A stretch of DNA of 52,128 nt from Vicingus sp036171675 (GTDB lineage Bacteria; Bacteroidota; Bacteroidia; Flavobacteriales_E; Vicingaceae). Shown here piece by piece: positions 40,973 through 49,952 of this stretch (position 1 is its first letter; every line of letters starts with the position of its first letter). The notes beneath the pieces are model-generated. The model was not told the DNA's origin. It searched no databases and saw only the letters and a program-made list of their open reading frames with translations. Location: NCBI GenBank assembly GCA_036171675.1, contig JAVHRO010000042.1, positions 1 to 52,128 on the forward strand. The letters are read 5' to 3'. The position numbers and the translations under genes are program-made.

Positions 40973-42310
40973 ATGAGAACACTTTTAGTAACGGTTTTAT
41001 TTGTAATTACTTCGATTGCGTTTGCACAGTCGGATGGTAACTATACATTAAAACAAGCACAAGATTATGCTTTACAAAACAACTATCAGAAAATTAGTGC
41101 TGATAAGGATGTTTTAATAGCCAAGAAAAAAGTAATGGAAACAACAGGAATTGGTTTGCCAAGAGTTGATTTTGAGGCCAATTTTCAAAATTTCATTGAT
41201 TTGCCAGTGAGTTTAATCCCAGCAAAAGTTTTTAATCCTGCAGCTCCTGCCAACCAATATGCAGAAATTAAATTTGGAACGGATTACAATACGGTGGCTA
41301 AAATTACGGCAACGCAATTGTTGTTTGATGGTTCTTATATTGTTGGATTACAAGCTTCACGAACCTATAGAAGTTTTGCTGAAAAAAATCTTGAAAAAAC
41401 GGAGTTAGAAGTAAAAGAAAGTGTTGCTCAAGCCTATTATTTAAGTTTAGTTGCCCAAGAAAATGAGGTAATCCTAAAAAGTGTATCAGCGTCTGTTTCA
41501 AAACTTTTTAATGAAACAAGTAAAATTTATCAGGAGGGGTTTATCGAAGAACAAAGTGTTGATCAACTTCAACTGACTTTAAATAACATCAATAATTCAT
41601 TAACAGAGGCTGCTCGTCAAAAAGAGATTGCATTAAACTTATTAAAGTTTCAAATGGGGTTGGAGTTGTCATCAAATATTATTTTAACAGATAATGTGGA
41701 GACTATTTTGTCTGGAATTAGCTCAGAAGATGCACTTTCTAATGAGTTTAAAGTAGAATCAAATATTCAACATCAAATTATTAAGGTAAATGAAGATTTG
41801 ATGAAACTTAATTTGAGAAAAGAGCGATTTTCTTTTGCTCCATCTATTGTCGCATTTTTTAATCATCAGCAACAAACCATGAGCAATAAATTTGAGGTTT
41901 TTGGTGGGGCTACGTGGTACCCATCAACACTTTGGGGAATATCATTAAAATTACCAATAATTGCAGGCGGTATGAGATTAGCTAAAATGGGGCAAGCAAA
42001 AATTGAATATGACAAAGCACAAAATATTTCTAAGCAAGTTGATCAAAGTTTAATGCTTCAAGCACAACAGGCTAAATCTAGTTATACATCGTCTTATAGT
42101 ATTTATTTAAATCAAAAAGAGGGTTTGCGAATTGCTGATAAAATAAACAAACAATCGGTTATTAAATTTACTGAAGGATTGATATCAAGTATAGAACTTA
42201 CTCAAGCCCAAACACAATATCTTGAAACGGAAGGAAAGTACATAAAATCAATTTTAGATTTGTTTAACTCAACCTCAAATCTAAAAAAAGCATTAGGAAT
42301 AAATAACTAG
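40973..42310 (+). CDS. TolC-family outer membrane efflux protein
   Basis: The 445-residue protein has a signal peptide (MRTLLVTVLFVITSIAFAQ) and the two-fold repeated OEP helical/strand pattern: TLKQAQDYALQNN at the start, a central ATWYPSTLWGISLKLPI segment and EGLISSIELTQAQTQYLE near the end, the typical second-repeat signature. It would form the trimeric outer membrane duct for the adjacent RND pump. It is 1 nt after the tetR gene, so translation is coupled. Confidence 0.95.
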   Translation: MRTLLVTVLFVITSIAFAQSDGNYTLKQAQDYALQNNYQKISADKDVLIAKKKVMETTGIGLPRVDFEANFQNFIDLPVSLIPAKVFNPAAPANQYAEIKFGTDYNTVAKITATQLLFDGSYIVGLQASRTYRSFAEKNLEKTELEVKESVAQAYYLSLVAQENEVILKSVSASVSKLFNETSKIYQEGFIEEQSVDQLQLTLNNINNSLTEAARQKEIALNLLKFQMGLELSSNIILTDNVETILSGISSEDALSNEFKVESNIQHQIIKVNEDLMKLNLRKERFSFAPSIVAFFNHQQQTMSNKFEVFGGATWYPSTLWGISLKLPIIAGGMRLAKMGQAKIEYDKAQNISKQVDQSLMLQAQQAKSSYTSSYSIYLNQKEGLRIADKINKQSVIKFTEGLISSIELTQAQTQYLETEGKYIKSILDLFNSTSNLKKALGINN

Positions 42311-42385
42311 TAAATAAATTAATTAGGAACTATGTTTCCCAACTACAAACCACTTAAAATGAAAAATAAAACAACAACTATACAG

Positions 42386-43501
42386 ATGAAAAAAATAATT
42401 TTTAGCCTATTAATAATGGGATTATTAACCTCTTGTGGTGGTAATGATAAAAAAGCAAAGCTGGAAAAACTTAAACAAAAAAGTACGGAACTATTAGCAG
42501 AAATTAATCAACTTGAAAAAGAGATTGCGCTGAGTGGGGAAAACACAAATTCAAATGTTAAAGTCAAAGATGTTGCTATTGTTAACGTTGCTTATGAATC
42601 ATTTAAACATTATATTGAAGTTCAAGGTAAAGTGGATGGAGATGAGAATGTGAGTGTAAGTGCCAAAATGGGCGGTGCTGTAGATCGAATTTTAGTGAAT
42701 GAAGGCGATGAGGTTAGAGAAGGTCAAACTCTTGCAGTGTTGGATGACGCAGTTTTACAACAAGGGCTTGCTGAAGTTAATAATGCTCTAGCTTTTGCAA
42801 CAGATGTTTACAATAAACAGAAAAATTTATGGGATCAAAAAATTGGTTCTGAAATGCAGTTTTTGTCGGCAAAAAACAATAAAGAAAGTTTAGAGAAAAA
42901 AAGAGAAACATTCAATGCACAAATTGAGTTGTCTAAAATAAAATCGCCAATTAATGGTGTTGTAGATGCAGTAGATATTAAAATAGGACAAACATTAATG
43001 CCTGGAATGCCAGCCATTAGAGTGGTAAATTTAAATACGTTAAAAGTTAAAGCCGAAATATCTGAAACCTACGCTGCTAAAGTTAGAAAAGGAAACGATG
43101 TGGTAATTTACTTTCCTGATTTGGAAAAAGAAATTACCTCTAAAATATTTTATACTTCAAAAGTCATTAACAATGTAACTAGAACATTTAGTGCTGAAGC
43201 TAATTTAGATACTCAAAATCCAGATTACCGACCAAATATGATTGTGGTTTTAAAAGTGGTTGACTATCAAAAAGATTCCTCGATTGTAATTCCTTTAAAT
43301 TATATACAACACTCAGGCACTTCTGCTTATGTTTATGTTGCTACATCTAAAGATGGAAAAAAAGTTGCAATCAGAAAGGATATTAAAGTAGGCCAAATTT
43401 ATAATGGAAAAGTTGAAATTATTGATGGTTTGGCTGTTAACGACAAATTAATAACTGCTGGATATCAAGATTTAACGGAAAATATTCTAATTAACTATTA
43501 A
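42386..43501 (+). CDS. RND efflux periplasmic adaptor lipoprotein
   Basis: The periplasmic adaptor (MFP/HlyD family) links pump and outer membrane duct. I start at 42386, giving MKKIIFSLLIMGLLTSCGG, a good lipoprotein signal with lipidated Cys; an ATG at 42332 would bury it behind 18 residues. 371 residues: short coiled coil (~20-50), lipoyl/barrel-sandwich halves (VDRILVNEGDEVREGQTLAVLDD; SPINGVVDAVDIKIGQTL), helical hairpin between, then beta-barrel and membrane-proximal domain. In the operon between tolC and the pump. Confidence 0.93.
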   Translation: MKKIIFSLLIMGLLTSCGGNDKKAKLEKLKQKSTELLAEINQLEKEIALSGENTNSNVKVKDVAIVNVAYESFKHYIEVQGKVDGDENVSVSAKMGGAVDRILVNEGDEVREGQTLAVLDDAVLQQGLAEVNNALAFATDVYNKQKNLWDQKIGSEMQFLSAKNNKESLEKKRETFNAQIELSKIKSPINGVVDAVDIKIGQTLMPGMPAIRVVNLNTLKVKAEISETYAAKVRKGNDVVIYFPDLEKEITSKIFYTSKVINNVTRTFSAEANLDTQNPDYRPNMIVVLKVVDYQKDSSIVIPLNYIQHSGTSAYVYVATSKDGKKVAIRKDIKVGQIYNGKVEIIDGLAVNDKLITAGYQDLTENILINY

Positions 43502-43506
43502 AAAAA

Positions 43507-46500
43507 GTGATTGTGGAAAAGAAATTTAAAGAGTTTAAACTAACCAGTTGGTCTATCGATAATAAATCGGTTATATATGTGCTTACCATATTTATAACCT
43601 TAGCGGGGATTTTATCATACAATAGCATACCAAAAGAGAAATTTCCTGATATTGTTATTCCAACTATCTATGTTAGTACAGTTTACCCTGGTAGCTCACC
43701 AAAAGATATCGAGAATCTTGTTACAAAAAATTTAGAAAAACAAATAAAATCAATCTCTGGTGTAAAAAAATTAACCAGTAATTCGGTTCAGGATTTTTCT
43801 AACGTTATTGTAGAATTTAATACTACGGTTGAGGTATCGGTTGCAAAGCAAAAAGTTAAAGATGCGGTAGATAAAGCTAAAAAAGATTTACCCAAAGATT
43901 TGCCTGCAGATCCAAGTGTTATGGAGGTTGAATTTTCTGAAATGCCCATTATGTTTGTCAATATTTCTGGTGATTATGAATTGAGTCAACTTAAAAAATA
44001 TGCTGACGATTTACAAGATAAAATTGAATCATTGCCAGAAATTACTAGAGCCGATATGGTAGGAGCACTAGAACGGGAGATTCAAATTAATGTAGATATG
44101 TATCGAATGCATGCAGCAAAACTTTCCATGTCTGATATTGAACGAGCCATTGCTTCTGAAAATTTAATTATTTCAGGTGGTAATGTTGATATGGACGAGA
44201 TGTCTAGGTCTATAAGTGTATCTGGCGAGTTTAGCAATATAGAAAGCATTCAAAATATTCTTATTAATTCAATGTCTGGAGCTCCAGTTTATTTAAAAGA
44301 TGTTGCTGATGTAAATGACGGCTTTTTAGAGCAAGAAAGTTATGGTCATCTTGATAATAAAAAGGTAATTACGTTAAATATCATTAAAAGAGGCGGCGAA
44401 AATTTGATTGATGCTTCAGATAAAATCAATGAAATAATAACCGAGATGAAAAAAACATCCCTGCCAAAAGATTTAGTAGTTAAAATCACTGGAGACCAAT
44501 CGTCACAAACTCGTACTACTTTACACGATTTAATAAATACCATCATCATAGGTTTTATTTTGGTTACCATTATCCTAATGTTTTTTATGGGAGCTACCAA
44601 CGCCATATTTGTAGGTTTGTCAGTGCCCCTATCGATGTTTATTGCATTTTTAATTTTGCCCGGTATCGGATTTACCATGAATATGATTGTGTTATTTGCC
44701 TTCCTTCTTGGTTTAGGAATTGTGGTAGACGATGCCGTCGTCGTGATTGAAAATACCCATCGAATATTCGATAATGGTAAAAAAAATATTATTACTGCAG
44801 CTAAACAGGCTGCCGGAGAGGTGTTTATGCCCGTTTTATCTGGAACAATAACAACATTAGCTCCATTTATTCCACTAGCATTTTGGGGAGGAACCATCGG
44901 TAAGTTTATGCACTTTATGCCGGTAACTATGATTATTACGTTAAGTGCCTCACTAGTGGTTGCCTATATTATTAACCCGGTTTTTGCGGTTAATTTTATG
45001 AAACCTCATAATGAAGATCATACTGCTAAAAAGAGTCATAAAGGACTTATGATTGCTGCGGTTGTTATGATTATGATTGCAGTATTATTTTATATTTCTG
45101 GATTTTTTGGAATGGGAAATTTTACCATTTTAATGTTGTTAATTTATACTCTTTACAATTTGTTTATTCAAAAAATGATTGTAAAGTTTCAAGAAAATGT
45201 ATGGCCTGCTGTTCAACATTTTTATGCTCGTTTTTTAAATTGGGCACTTAACCGTCCATTAAAAGTGGTAGGTTTTACCATTTTATTGTTGGTAGGGTCT
45301 GTAATGTTAACAGCAATTAGAAACCCTAAAGTGGTGTTTTTTCCAAAAGGAGACCCCAATTTCATCTATGTTTATGCTAAATTACCAGTAGGCACAAAAG
45401 CATCAACAACCGACTCTATTTCGAAAATTATTGAAGAAAGAGTTTATAAGGTGATTGGTCAAAATAATCCAATTGTGGAATCAGTAATAACCAATGTTGC
45501 TATTGGTGCATCAGAAAATAGAGACGATCGTGGTAAATATTCTAACAAAGCAAAAGTTGGTGTTGCTTTTGTTGAATACGGCTTAAGAAATGGCGTGTCA
45601 ACTGCTAAATACTTGGATGAAATAAGACAAGCTGTTAAAGGCATTCCTGGTGTGGAACTATCGGTTGATCAAGAACAAAATGGTCCACCAACTGACAAAC
45701 CAATTAACATTGAAATAAGTGGTGATAATTTTGAAGATTTAATTGCTACCTCAATTTCTTTGAAAAAAACGTTGGATTCACTTCAAGTTCCTGGTGTGGA
45801 AGAATTAAAATCCGATTTACAATTGGATAAACCTGAAATAAAAATTAATATAGATAGAGAGCGAGCTAATAGAGAAGGAATTTCAACTGGACAAATAGGT
45901 ATGGAGCTTAGAAGTGCCGTGTACGGTAAAGAGATATCTCGATTTAAAGATGATAAGGAAGACTTTCCAATTATGTTGCGATATGAAAAATCACAACGAA
46001 ACAATATTGAGGAATTACAAAACCTAAAAATTACCTATCGTGATATGGTAATGGGTGGAGCTATACGTCAAGTGCCTTTGTCTGCTTTTGCTAAGATTGA
46101 ATATACGACTACGTATGGTGGTATTAAAAGGAAAAATCAGAAGCGTGTTATTACACTTTCATCCAATGTGCTTACTGGATTTAATGCGAACACCGTAAAT
46201 GCTTCGCTATTATCTGTAGTTACTAATTTCCCTTCTCCTAATGGTACATCAATTCAACTTACAGGAGAAAAAGAAGAGCAAAAAGAAGCCGCTGCTTTTA
46301 TGGGAAGAGCATTAATGATTTCTGTATTTATTATTCTGCTAATTTTAATCATCCAATTTAATTCAATTAGTAAAACGTTAATTATTCTTTCTGAAATAAT
46401 CTTAAGTGTAATAGGAGTGCTGCTTGGGTTAGCAATATTTAATATGGATATTTCTGTTGTAATGACTGGAATTGGTATTGTCGCCTTGGCAGGAATAGTC

Positions 46501-46890
46501 GTCCGGAATGGAATATTATTGGTAGAATTTACAGACAATTTGGTGGAAAAAGGACTGTCAATCAGAGAAGCCGTTGTTGAGGGAGGTCGTATAAGGATGA
46601 CCCCAGTTATTCTAACTGCAACTGCTACTATTTTAGGAATGCTTCCATTGGCTGTTGGTTTTAATATCGATTTTGTAACCATGTTTACCGAATTAAATCC
46701 TAAAATTTACTTTGGTGGTGATTCTGTTGCTTTCTGGGGACCTCTATCATGGACCATCATATTTGGATTAAGTTTTGCTACTTTTATAACATTAATTTTA
46801 GTCCCAGTGATGTATTTGATAGCATTTAAAGCAAAAGAAAAATCCAAAAAAATTATTTCTAAAGCTAGGAGAAAGCCAGCGTTATTATAG
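43507..46890 (+). CDS. RND efflux transporter permease with a membrane insertion
   Basis: Proton-driven drug/metabolite pump of 1,127 residues, HAE1/AcrB-like. The start is GTG at 43507; another GTG at 43513 gives MEKKFKEF and is equally possible. N-terminal motif FPDIVIPTIYVSTVYPGSSPKDIEN, the helix-4 acidic pair GLGIVVDDAVVVIEN (proton relay) and helix-10/11 segments VALAGIVVRNGILLVEF are present. Compared with AcrB (~1,050), an extra ~90 residues lie between the NPVFAVNF helix and the NRPLKVVGF helix, with two more predicted membrane helices (LMIAAVVMIMIAVLFYI, FTILMLLIYTLYNLF). Substrate unknown. Confidence 0.94.
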   Translation: MIVEKKFKEFKLTSWSIDNKSVIYVLTIFITLAGILSYNSIPKEKFPDIVIPTIYVSTVYPGSSPKDIENLVTKNLEKQIKSISGVKKLTSNSVQDFSNVIVEFNTTVEVSVAKQKVKDAVDKAKKDLPKDLPADPSVMEVEFSEMPIMFVNISGDYELSQLKKYADDLQDKIESLPEITRADMVGALEREIQINVDMYRMHAAKLSMSDIERAIASENLIISGGNVDMDEMSRSISVSGEFSNIESIQNILINSMSGAPVYLKDVADVNDGFLEQESYGHLDNKKVITLNIIKRGGENLIDASDKINEIITEMKKTSLPKDLVVKITGDQSSQTRTTLHDLINTIIIGFILVTIILMFFMGATNAIFVGLSVPLSMFIAFLILPGIGFTMNMIVLFAFLLGLGIVVDDAVVVIENTHRIFDNGKKNIITAAKQAAGEVFMPVLSGTITTLAPFIPLAFWGGTIGKFMHFMPVTMIITLSASLVVAYIINPVFAVNFMKPHNEDHTAKKSHKGLMIAAVVMIMIAVLFYISGFFGMGNFTILMLLIYTLYNLFIQKMIVKFQENVWPAVQHFYARFLNWALNRPLKVVGFTILLLVGSVMLTAIRNPKVVFFPKGDPNFIYVYAKLPVGTKASTTDSISKIIEERVYKVIGQNNPIVESVITNVAIGASENRDDRGKYSNKAKVGVAFVEYGLRNGVSTAKYLDEIRQAVKGIPGVELSVDQEQNGPPTDKPINIEISGDNFEDLIATSISLKKTLDSLQVPGVEELKSDLQLDKPEIKINIDRERANREGISTGQIGMELRSAVYGKEISRFKDDKEDFPIMLRYEKSQRNNIEELQNLKITYRDMVMGGAIRQVPLSAFAKIEYTTTYGGIKRKNQKRVITLSSNVLTGFNANTVNASLLSVVTNFPSPNGTSIQLTGEKEEQKEAAAFMGRALMISVFIILLILIIQFNSISKTLIILSEIILSVIGVLLGLAIFNMDISVVMTGIGIVALAGIVVRNGILLVEFTDNLVEKGLSIREAVVEGGRIRMTPVILTATATILGMLPLAVGFNIDFVTMFTELNPKIYFGGDSVAFWGPLSWTIIFGLSFATFITLILVPVMYLIAFKAKEKSKKIISKARRKPALL

Positions 46891-46895
46891 GAGAA

Positions 46896-47672
46896 ATGAA
46901 TTTTAGAATTGTATTAATAACTTGTTTTATGTTGAGCCTTGCATTTTGCAAGGCTCAATCCAGTTTACAGAAGGGAATTGAATTTTTTGATAAGCGTGCT
47001 GATAATCACAATGAGCTTAAAGTAGATTCTGTGAATATTAATAAGGCTATTTTATATTTAGAAAAAGCATTAATTGATGATGAAGATAAAGAAAATGCTT
47101 TCAATTATTTATTGTTTAGCTATTATTTTAAAGCATCTTTTGTCGATAGAAATAAATTAGTTCAAAAAAACACGTATTTAAAAGGAAAAAAATTAGGTGA
47201 AAATGCTATCAAACACTACCCTCAGAATCCTAAAATTTTGATGTGGTATATAGCTAATTTTAGTAAATACGGTGAGGCAATAGGGATAACGAGTGCGGTA
47301 AAAAATGGACTAGCTGAAAAGATTAAATACTATGTAGAAAAATTGATAAAAATCGACCCAAAATACGATGATGGTGCAGGCTATAAAATATTTGGTGTAA
47401 TTAATTATAAAGTCCCATATATTCCATTGTTTTTAACATGGCCATCGCATAAAAATGCCGAAATTTATCTAAAAAAGGCACTTTCGGTTAATAATAAATC
47501 TATTTCTAATTTATATTATTACGCTGAGTTTTTGAGTGAAGAAAAAAGATTTGCTGAAGCTAAAATTATTTTAAAAATGGTTACACAATCAACACCTAGA
47601 AAATCATATTTTATCGAAGATTTATATGATATTACTCAAGCAAAAAAATTGCTGAAAAAAATTGGTGATTGA
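46896..47672 (+). CDS. Secreted TPR-like protein at the end of the efflux operon
   Basis: The 258-residue protein has a signal peptide ending FCKAQ and helical repeats (NINKAILYLEKALI, KNAEIYLKKALSV, NLYYYAEFLSEEKRFAEAKIILKMV) with TPR-like spacing. The NYKVPYIPLFLTWPSHKNAE segment recalls TatT-type TPR proteins of TRAP transporters, but that link is weak. AGGAG precedes the ATG by 2 nt, too close for a standard site. It shares the operon with the RND pump (5-nt gap) and ends 7 nt from the convergent GT2 gene. Confidence 0.8.
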   Translation: MNFRIVLITCFMLSLAFCKAQSSLQKGIEFFDKRADNHNELKVDSVNINKAILYLEKALIDDEDKENAFNYLLFSYYFKASFVDRNKLVQKNTYLKGKKLGENAIKHYPQNPKILMWYIANFSKYGEAIGITSAVKNGLAEKIKYYVEKLIKIDPKYDDGAGYKIFGVINYKVPYIPLFLTWPSHKNAEIYLKKALSVNNKSISNLYYYAEFLSEEKRFAEAKIILKMVTQSTPRKSYFIEDLYDITQAKKLLKKIGD

Positions 47673-47679
47673 TACGTAT

Positions 47680-48411
47680 TTAAACCTTGTAACTTTTAAA
47701 CCAACTTAAAAGTTTCATTTGAATAACACCAAAAATGGCTTCTTTAAATATGCCACCACTCATTTTTGAAGAGCCTTGCTGGCGATCTGTAAAAATAATT
47801 GGTATTTCAATTACCTTAAATCCTAGTTTAATTGTAGCAAATTTCATTTCAATTTGAAAAGCATATCCTTTAAATTTGATTTTGCTTAAATCTATTGCTT
47901 CAAGTACTTTTCGAGTATAGCATTTAAATCCAGATGTGGTATCTCGAATTTCCATGCCAGTAATAATTCGAACGTAAGCTGAGGCGTAGTATGACATTAA
48001 TATTCTTCCCATTGGCCAATTCACCACATTAACGCCTTTAATATAGCGAGAACCAATAGCTAAATCAGCACCATTTACAGCACATGCTTGGTACAATTTA
48101 AGTAAATCGTCAGGGTTGTGAGAAAAATCGCAATCCATTTCAAAAGTATACTGGTAATGATGTGTTAACGACCATTTAAAACCATGAATATACGCAGTTC
48201 CTAGACCTAATTTTCCTTTGCGTTCTTCAATAAATAATTGGTTTGGAAATTCAATTTGTATTTTTTTTACAATTTGCGCAGTTCCATCGGGTGAACCATC
48301 ATCAATTATCAAGACATCAAAATCTTTTGACAACGAGAAAACCTTTCGAATCATTGCTTCTACGTTCTCCTTTTCGTTGTAGGTAGGTATTATTACTATC
48401 GAGTCTGACAT
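47680..48411 (-). CDS. Polyprenol-phosphate mannosyltransferase-like GT2
   Basis: GT2 family enzyme, 243 residues, like dolichol-phosphate-mannose synthase. It transfers a sugar from a nucleotide to polyprenyl phosphate to make a lipid-linked donor for glycosylation. Motifs: PTYNEKEN, DDGSPDGT (37-44), MDCDFSHNP with Asp93 and Asp95 as the DxD equivalent, and SGFKCYTRKVL. There is no C-terminal membrane domain, so it is the catalytic-only form. TATCTTTA at 48429-48436 (minus strand) is a weak promoter-box candidate. The sugar is not determinable. Confidence 0.92.
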   Translation of the reverse strand: MSDSIVIIPTYNEKENVEAMIRKVFSLSKDFDVLIIDDGSPDGTAQIVKKIQIEFPNQLFIEERKGKLGLGTAYIHGFKWSLTHHYQYTFEMDCDFSHNPDDLLKLYQACAVNGADLAIGSRYIKGVNVVNWPMGRILMSYYASAYVRIITGMEIRDTTSGFKCYTRKVLEAIDLSKIKFKGYAFQIEMKFATIKLGFKVIEIPIIFTDRQQGSSKMSGGIFKEAIFGVIQMKLLSWFKSYKV

Positions 48412-48511
48412 CCTTAATAAAGTTGTTGTAAAGATATTAAAATCATCAATAGTATATTCGTTCGATTTAAATTCTTAACGTATTTATGAATTTTTAACTA
48501 ATGAATTATAT

Positions 48512-48551
48512 AAAAAAAGAAGCTGCAATTTTACTTGCAGCTTCTTTTTTT
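48512..48551 (-). terminator. Terminator after the T9SS surface-protein gene (bidirectional form)
   Basis: AAAAAAAGAAGCTGCAA (48512-48528) pairs with the complement at 48535-48551 around TTTTAC. It is a 17-bp stem with A and T runs, so it works in either direction. It ends transcription of the gene whose stop is at 48571. The rest of the 48412-48570 gap holds the GT2 leader. Confidence 0.88.
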
Positions 48552-48570
48552 AAACACTTATGAAACTAAA

Positions 48571-49911
48571 CTATTTTGATACAACAAATTTGTTGTTTGT
48601 AATAATTTTACCATCACTGTTTGAAATAGTATAGAAATAAATTCCATTGTTAAACATAGAGGTATTCACTTTTAATTTATTGGTAACTGTTGAGTTATTG
48701 ATAATTGTTTTACCTGTAACATCAATAATTCTAACAGCGAAGTTTGAATTATTTAATTCAAAATTTAATTGATTTTGAACTGGGTTTGGATAAACTGAAA
48801 CTTTGTAGTTATCGAATTCTTCGATAGAAGTAGCTAATATTACATCAGCGGCATTTCTAGGTAATATTTTAAAAGTACTAAATGAATAATCCATTACACC
48901 GGTAACATCATAATGAACATTTACTGTTGGACCAAATGCAAACATTTTATCATCAGCAACTAAAGCTCCAGACCCATCATTAATGGTCCATTCTTTATTT
49001 GGAGTACTAGCAAGAGTATCGGAAGTACAAGTTGCATTTACAACTTTAACTAAAACACCTTCATATTGTTCATTATTTGCTGCAATTGTAGATATTGAAG
49101 AAGGTGTTGGTAATGTTCCACCAGGAACTGCATTATATACAGTTACGCCACTTATTTCGGTAAAGTTAAAATATTCTGAAACCGTACCTGTAATTGTTAC
49201 CACATCACCATTGGTTGGAATATGGGTGTAATCTAAAACAAAAATACCATTCCATGGACCATTTCCATCTTGTAAATAGTAACCGTTGTATTGAACAGCT
49301 GTTACAACTCCACTAGTTGAAACAAGTTCAGAATTATGAGGTGAATCGTAAGGAGGAGTAGTGGTATATTGTATTTGATTAATCGTGTATGGTGTTGAAA
49401 CTGGAGGAGCAGCGGCGGTTACTACAACTGAATCTACAAAAATACCATTTACATCAGTACTTCTTATCGAAAGTATAAATTGGGCGCTATCACAAGGTGT
49501 TGGTAAAGTTACGGTTTGTGCTATCATTGTTTGAGAAGCTGAAACAGTAACATAAGCGTTGTAAGAACCGTATGATGAGCCTGTAACATTATAAAAATTT
49601 GTTCTAATATCGCCAGCAGCACCAGAAACCCAAAATTTTATTTCATAAGTTCCGCCAGAAGTTACAGCAACCGTTTTTGTAGAAAATCTTTTGTGAGTGG
49701 CTGTGGTGTTTTTTAATGCGGCCATGCTTGTCCCGAAGTTAGCTCCAGTTGATATTTGGACAATATTAGCTGCAGTTAGACTAGTTGTACTTCCCATCCA
49801 GTCAGTAGGCAAGCCACCAGACCATGAGCTTAAATTGCTTTGAAAAACTTGAGCATTGGCTATTGATCCAGTAACCAATAATCCGATAAATAAATTGTAA
49901 ATTTTTTTCAT
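48571..49911 (-). CDS. T9SS-secreted protein with OB-fold-like domain
   Basis: The 446-residue protein has a signal peptide (MKKIYNLFIGLLVTGSIANAQ), an N-terminal beta-sandwich-like region (~21-165), a central part (~175-355) with VSTSGVVTAVQYNGYYLQDGN and DVVTITGTVSEYFNFTEISG, and a C-terminal Por-type sorting domain (~365-446, YKVSVYPNPVQNQLNF, DVTGKTIINNS, GIYFYTISNSDG). The central motif resembles the OB-fold of secreted nuclease-associated domains. No catalytic residues are visible. Promoter candidate TACCTTTA lies at 49937-49944. Confidence 0.88.
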   Translation of the reverse strand: MKKIYNLFIGLLVTGSIANAQVFQSNLSSWSGGLPTDWMGSTTSLTAANIVQISTGANFGTSMAALKNTTATHKRFSTKTVAVTSGGTYEIKFWVSGAAGDIRTNFYNVTGSSYGSYNAYVTVSASQTMIAQTVTLPTPCDSAQFILSIRSTDVNGIFVDSVVVTAAAPPVSTPYTINQIQYTTTPPYDSPHNSELVSTSGVVTAVQYNGYYLQDGNGPWNGIFVLDYTHIPTNGDVVTITGTVSEYFNFTEISGVTVYNAVPGGTLPTPSSISTIAANNEQYEGVLVKVVNATCTSDTLASTPNKEWTINDGSGALVADDKMFAFGPTVNVHYDVTGVMDYSFSTFKILPRNAADVILATSIEEFDNYKVSVYPNPVQNQLNFELNNSNFAVRIIDVTGKTIINNSTVTNKLKVNTSMFNNGIYFYTISNSDGKIITNNKFVVSK

Positions 49912-49952
49912 GATTTTTTAGTTTTAAAAGTTTGTATAAAGGTACTATTTTT

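Noticed and set aside
42332..42385. ATG at 42332 as the start of the adaptor
   Set aside because: It places 18 residues before a perfect lipoprotein signal that begins at 42386.
44346..44897. 183-residue antisense frame within the RND gene
   Set aside because: Shadow of the long sense ORF; low-complexity composition and no start context.
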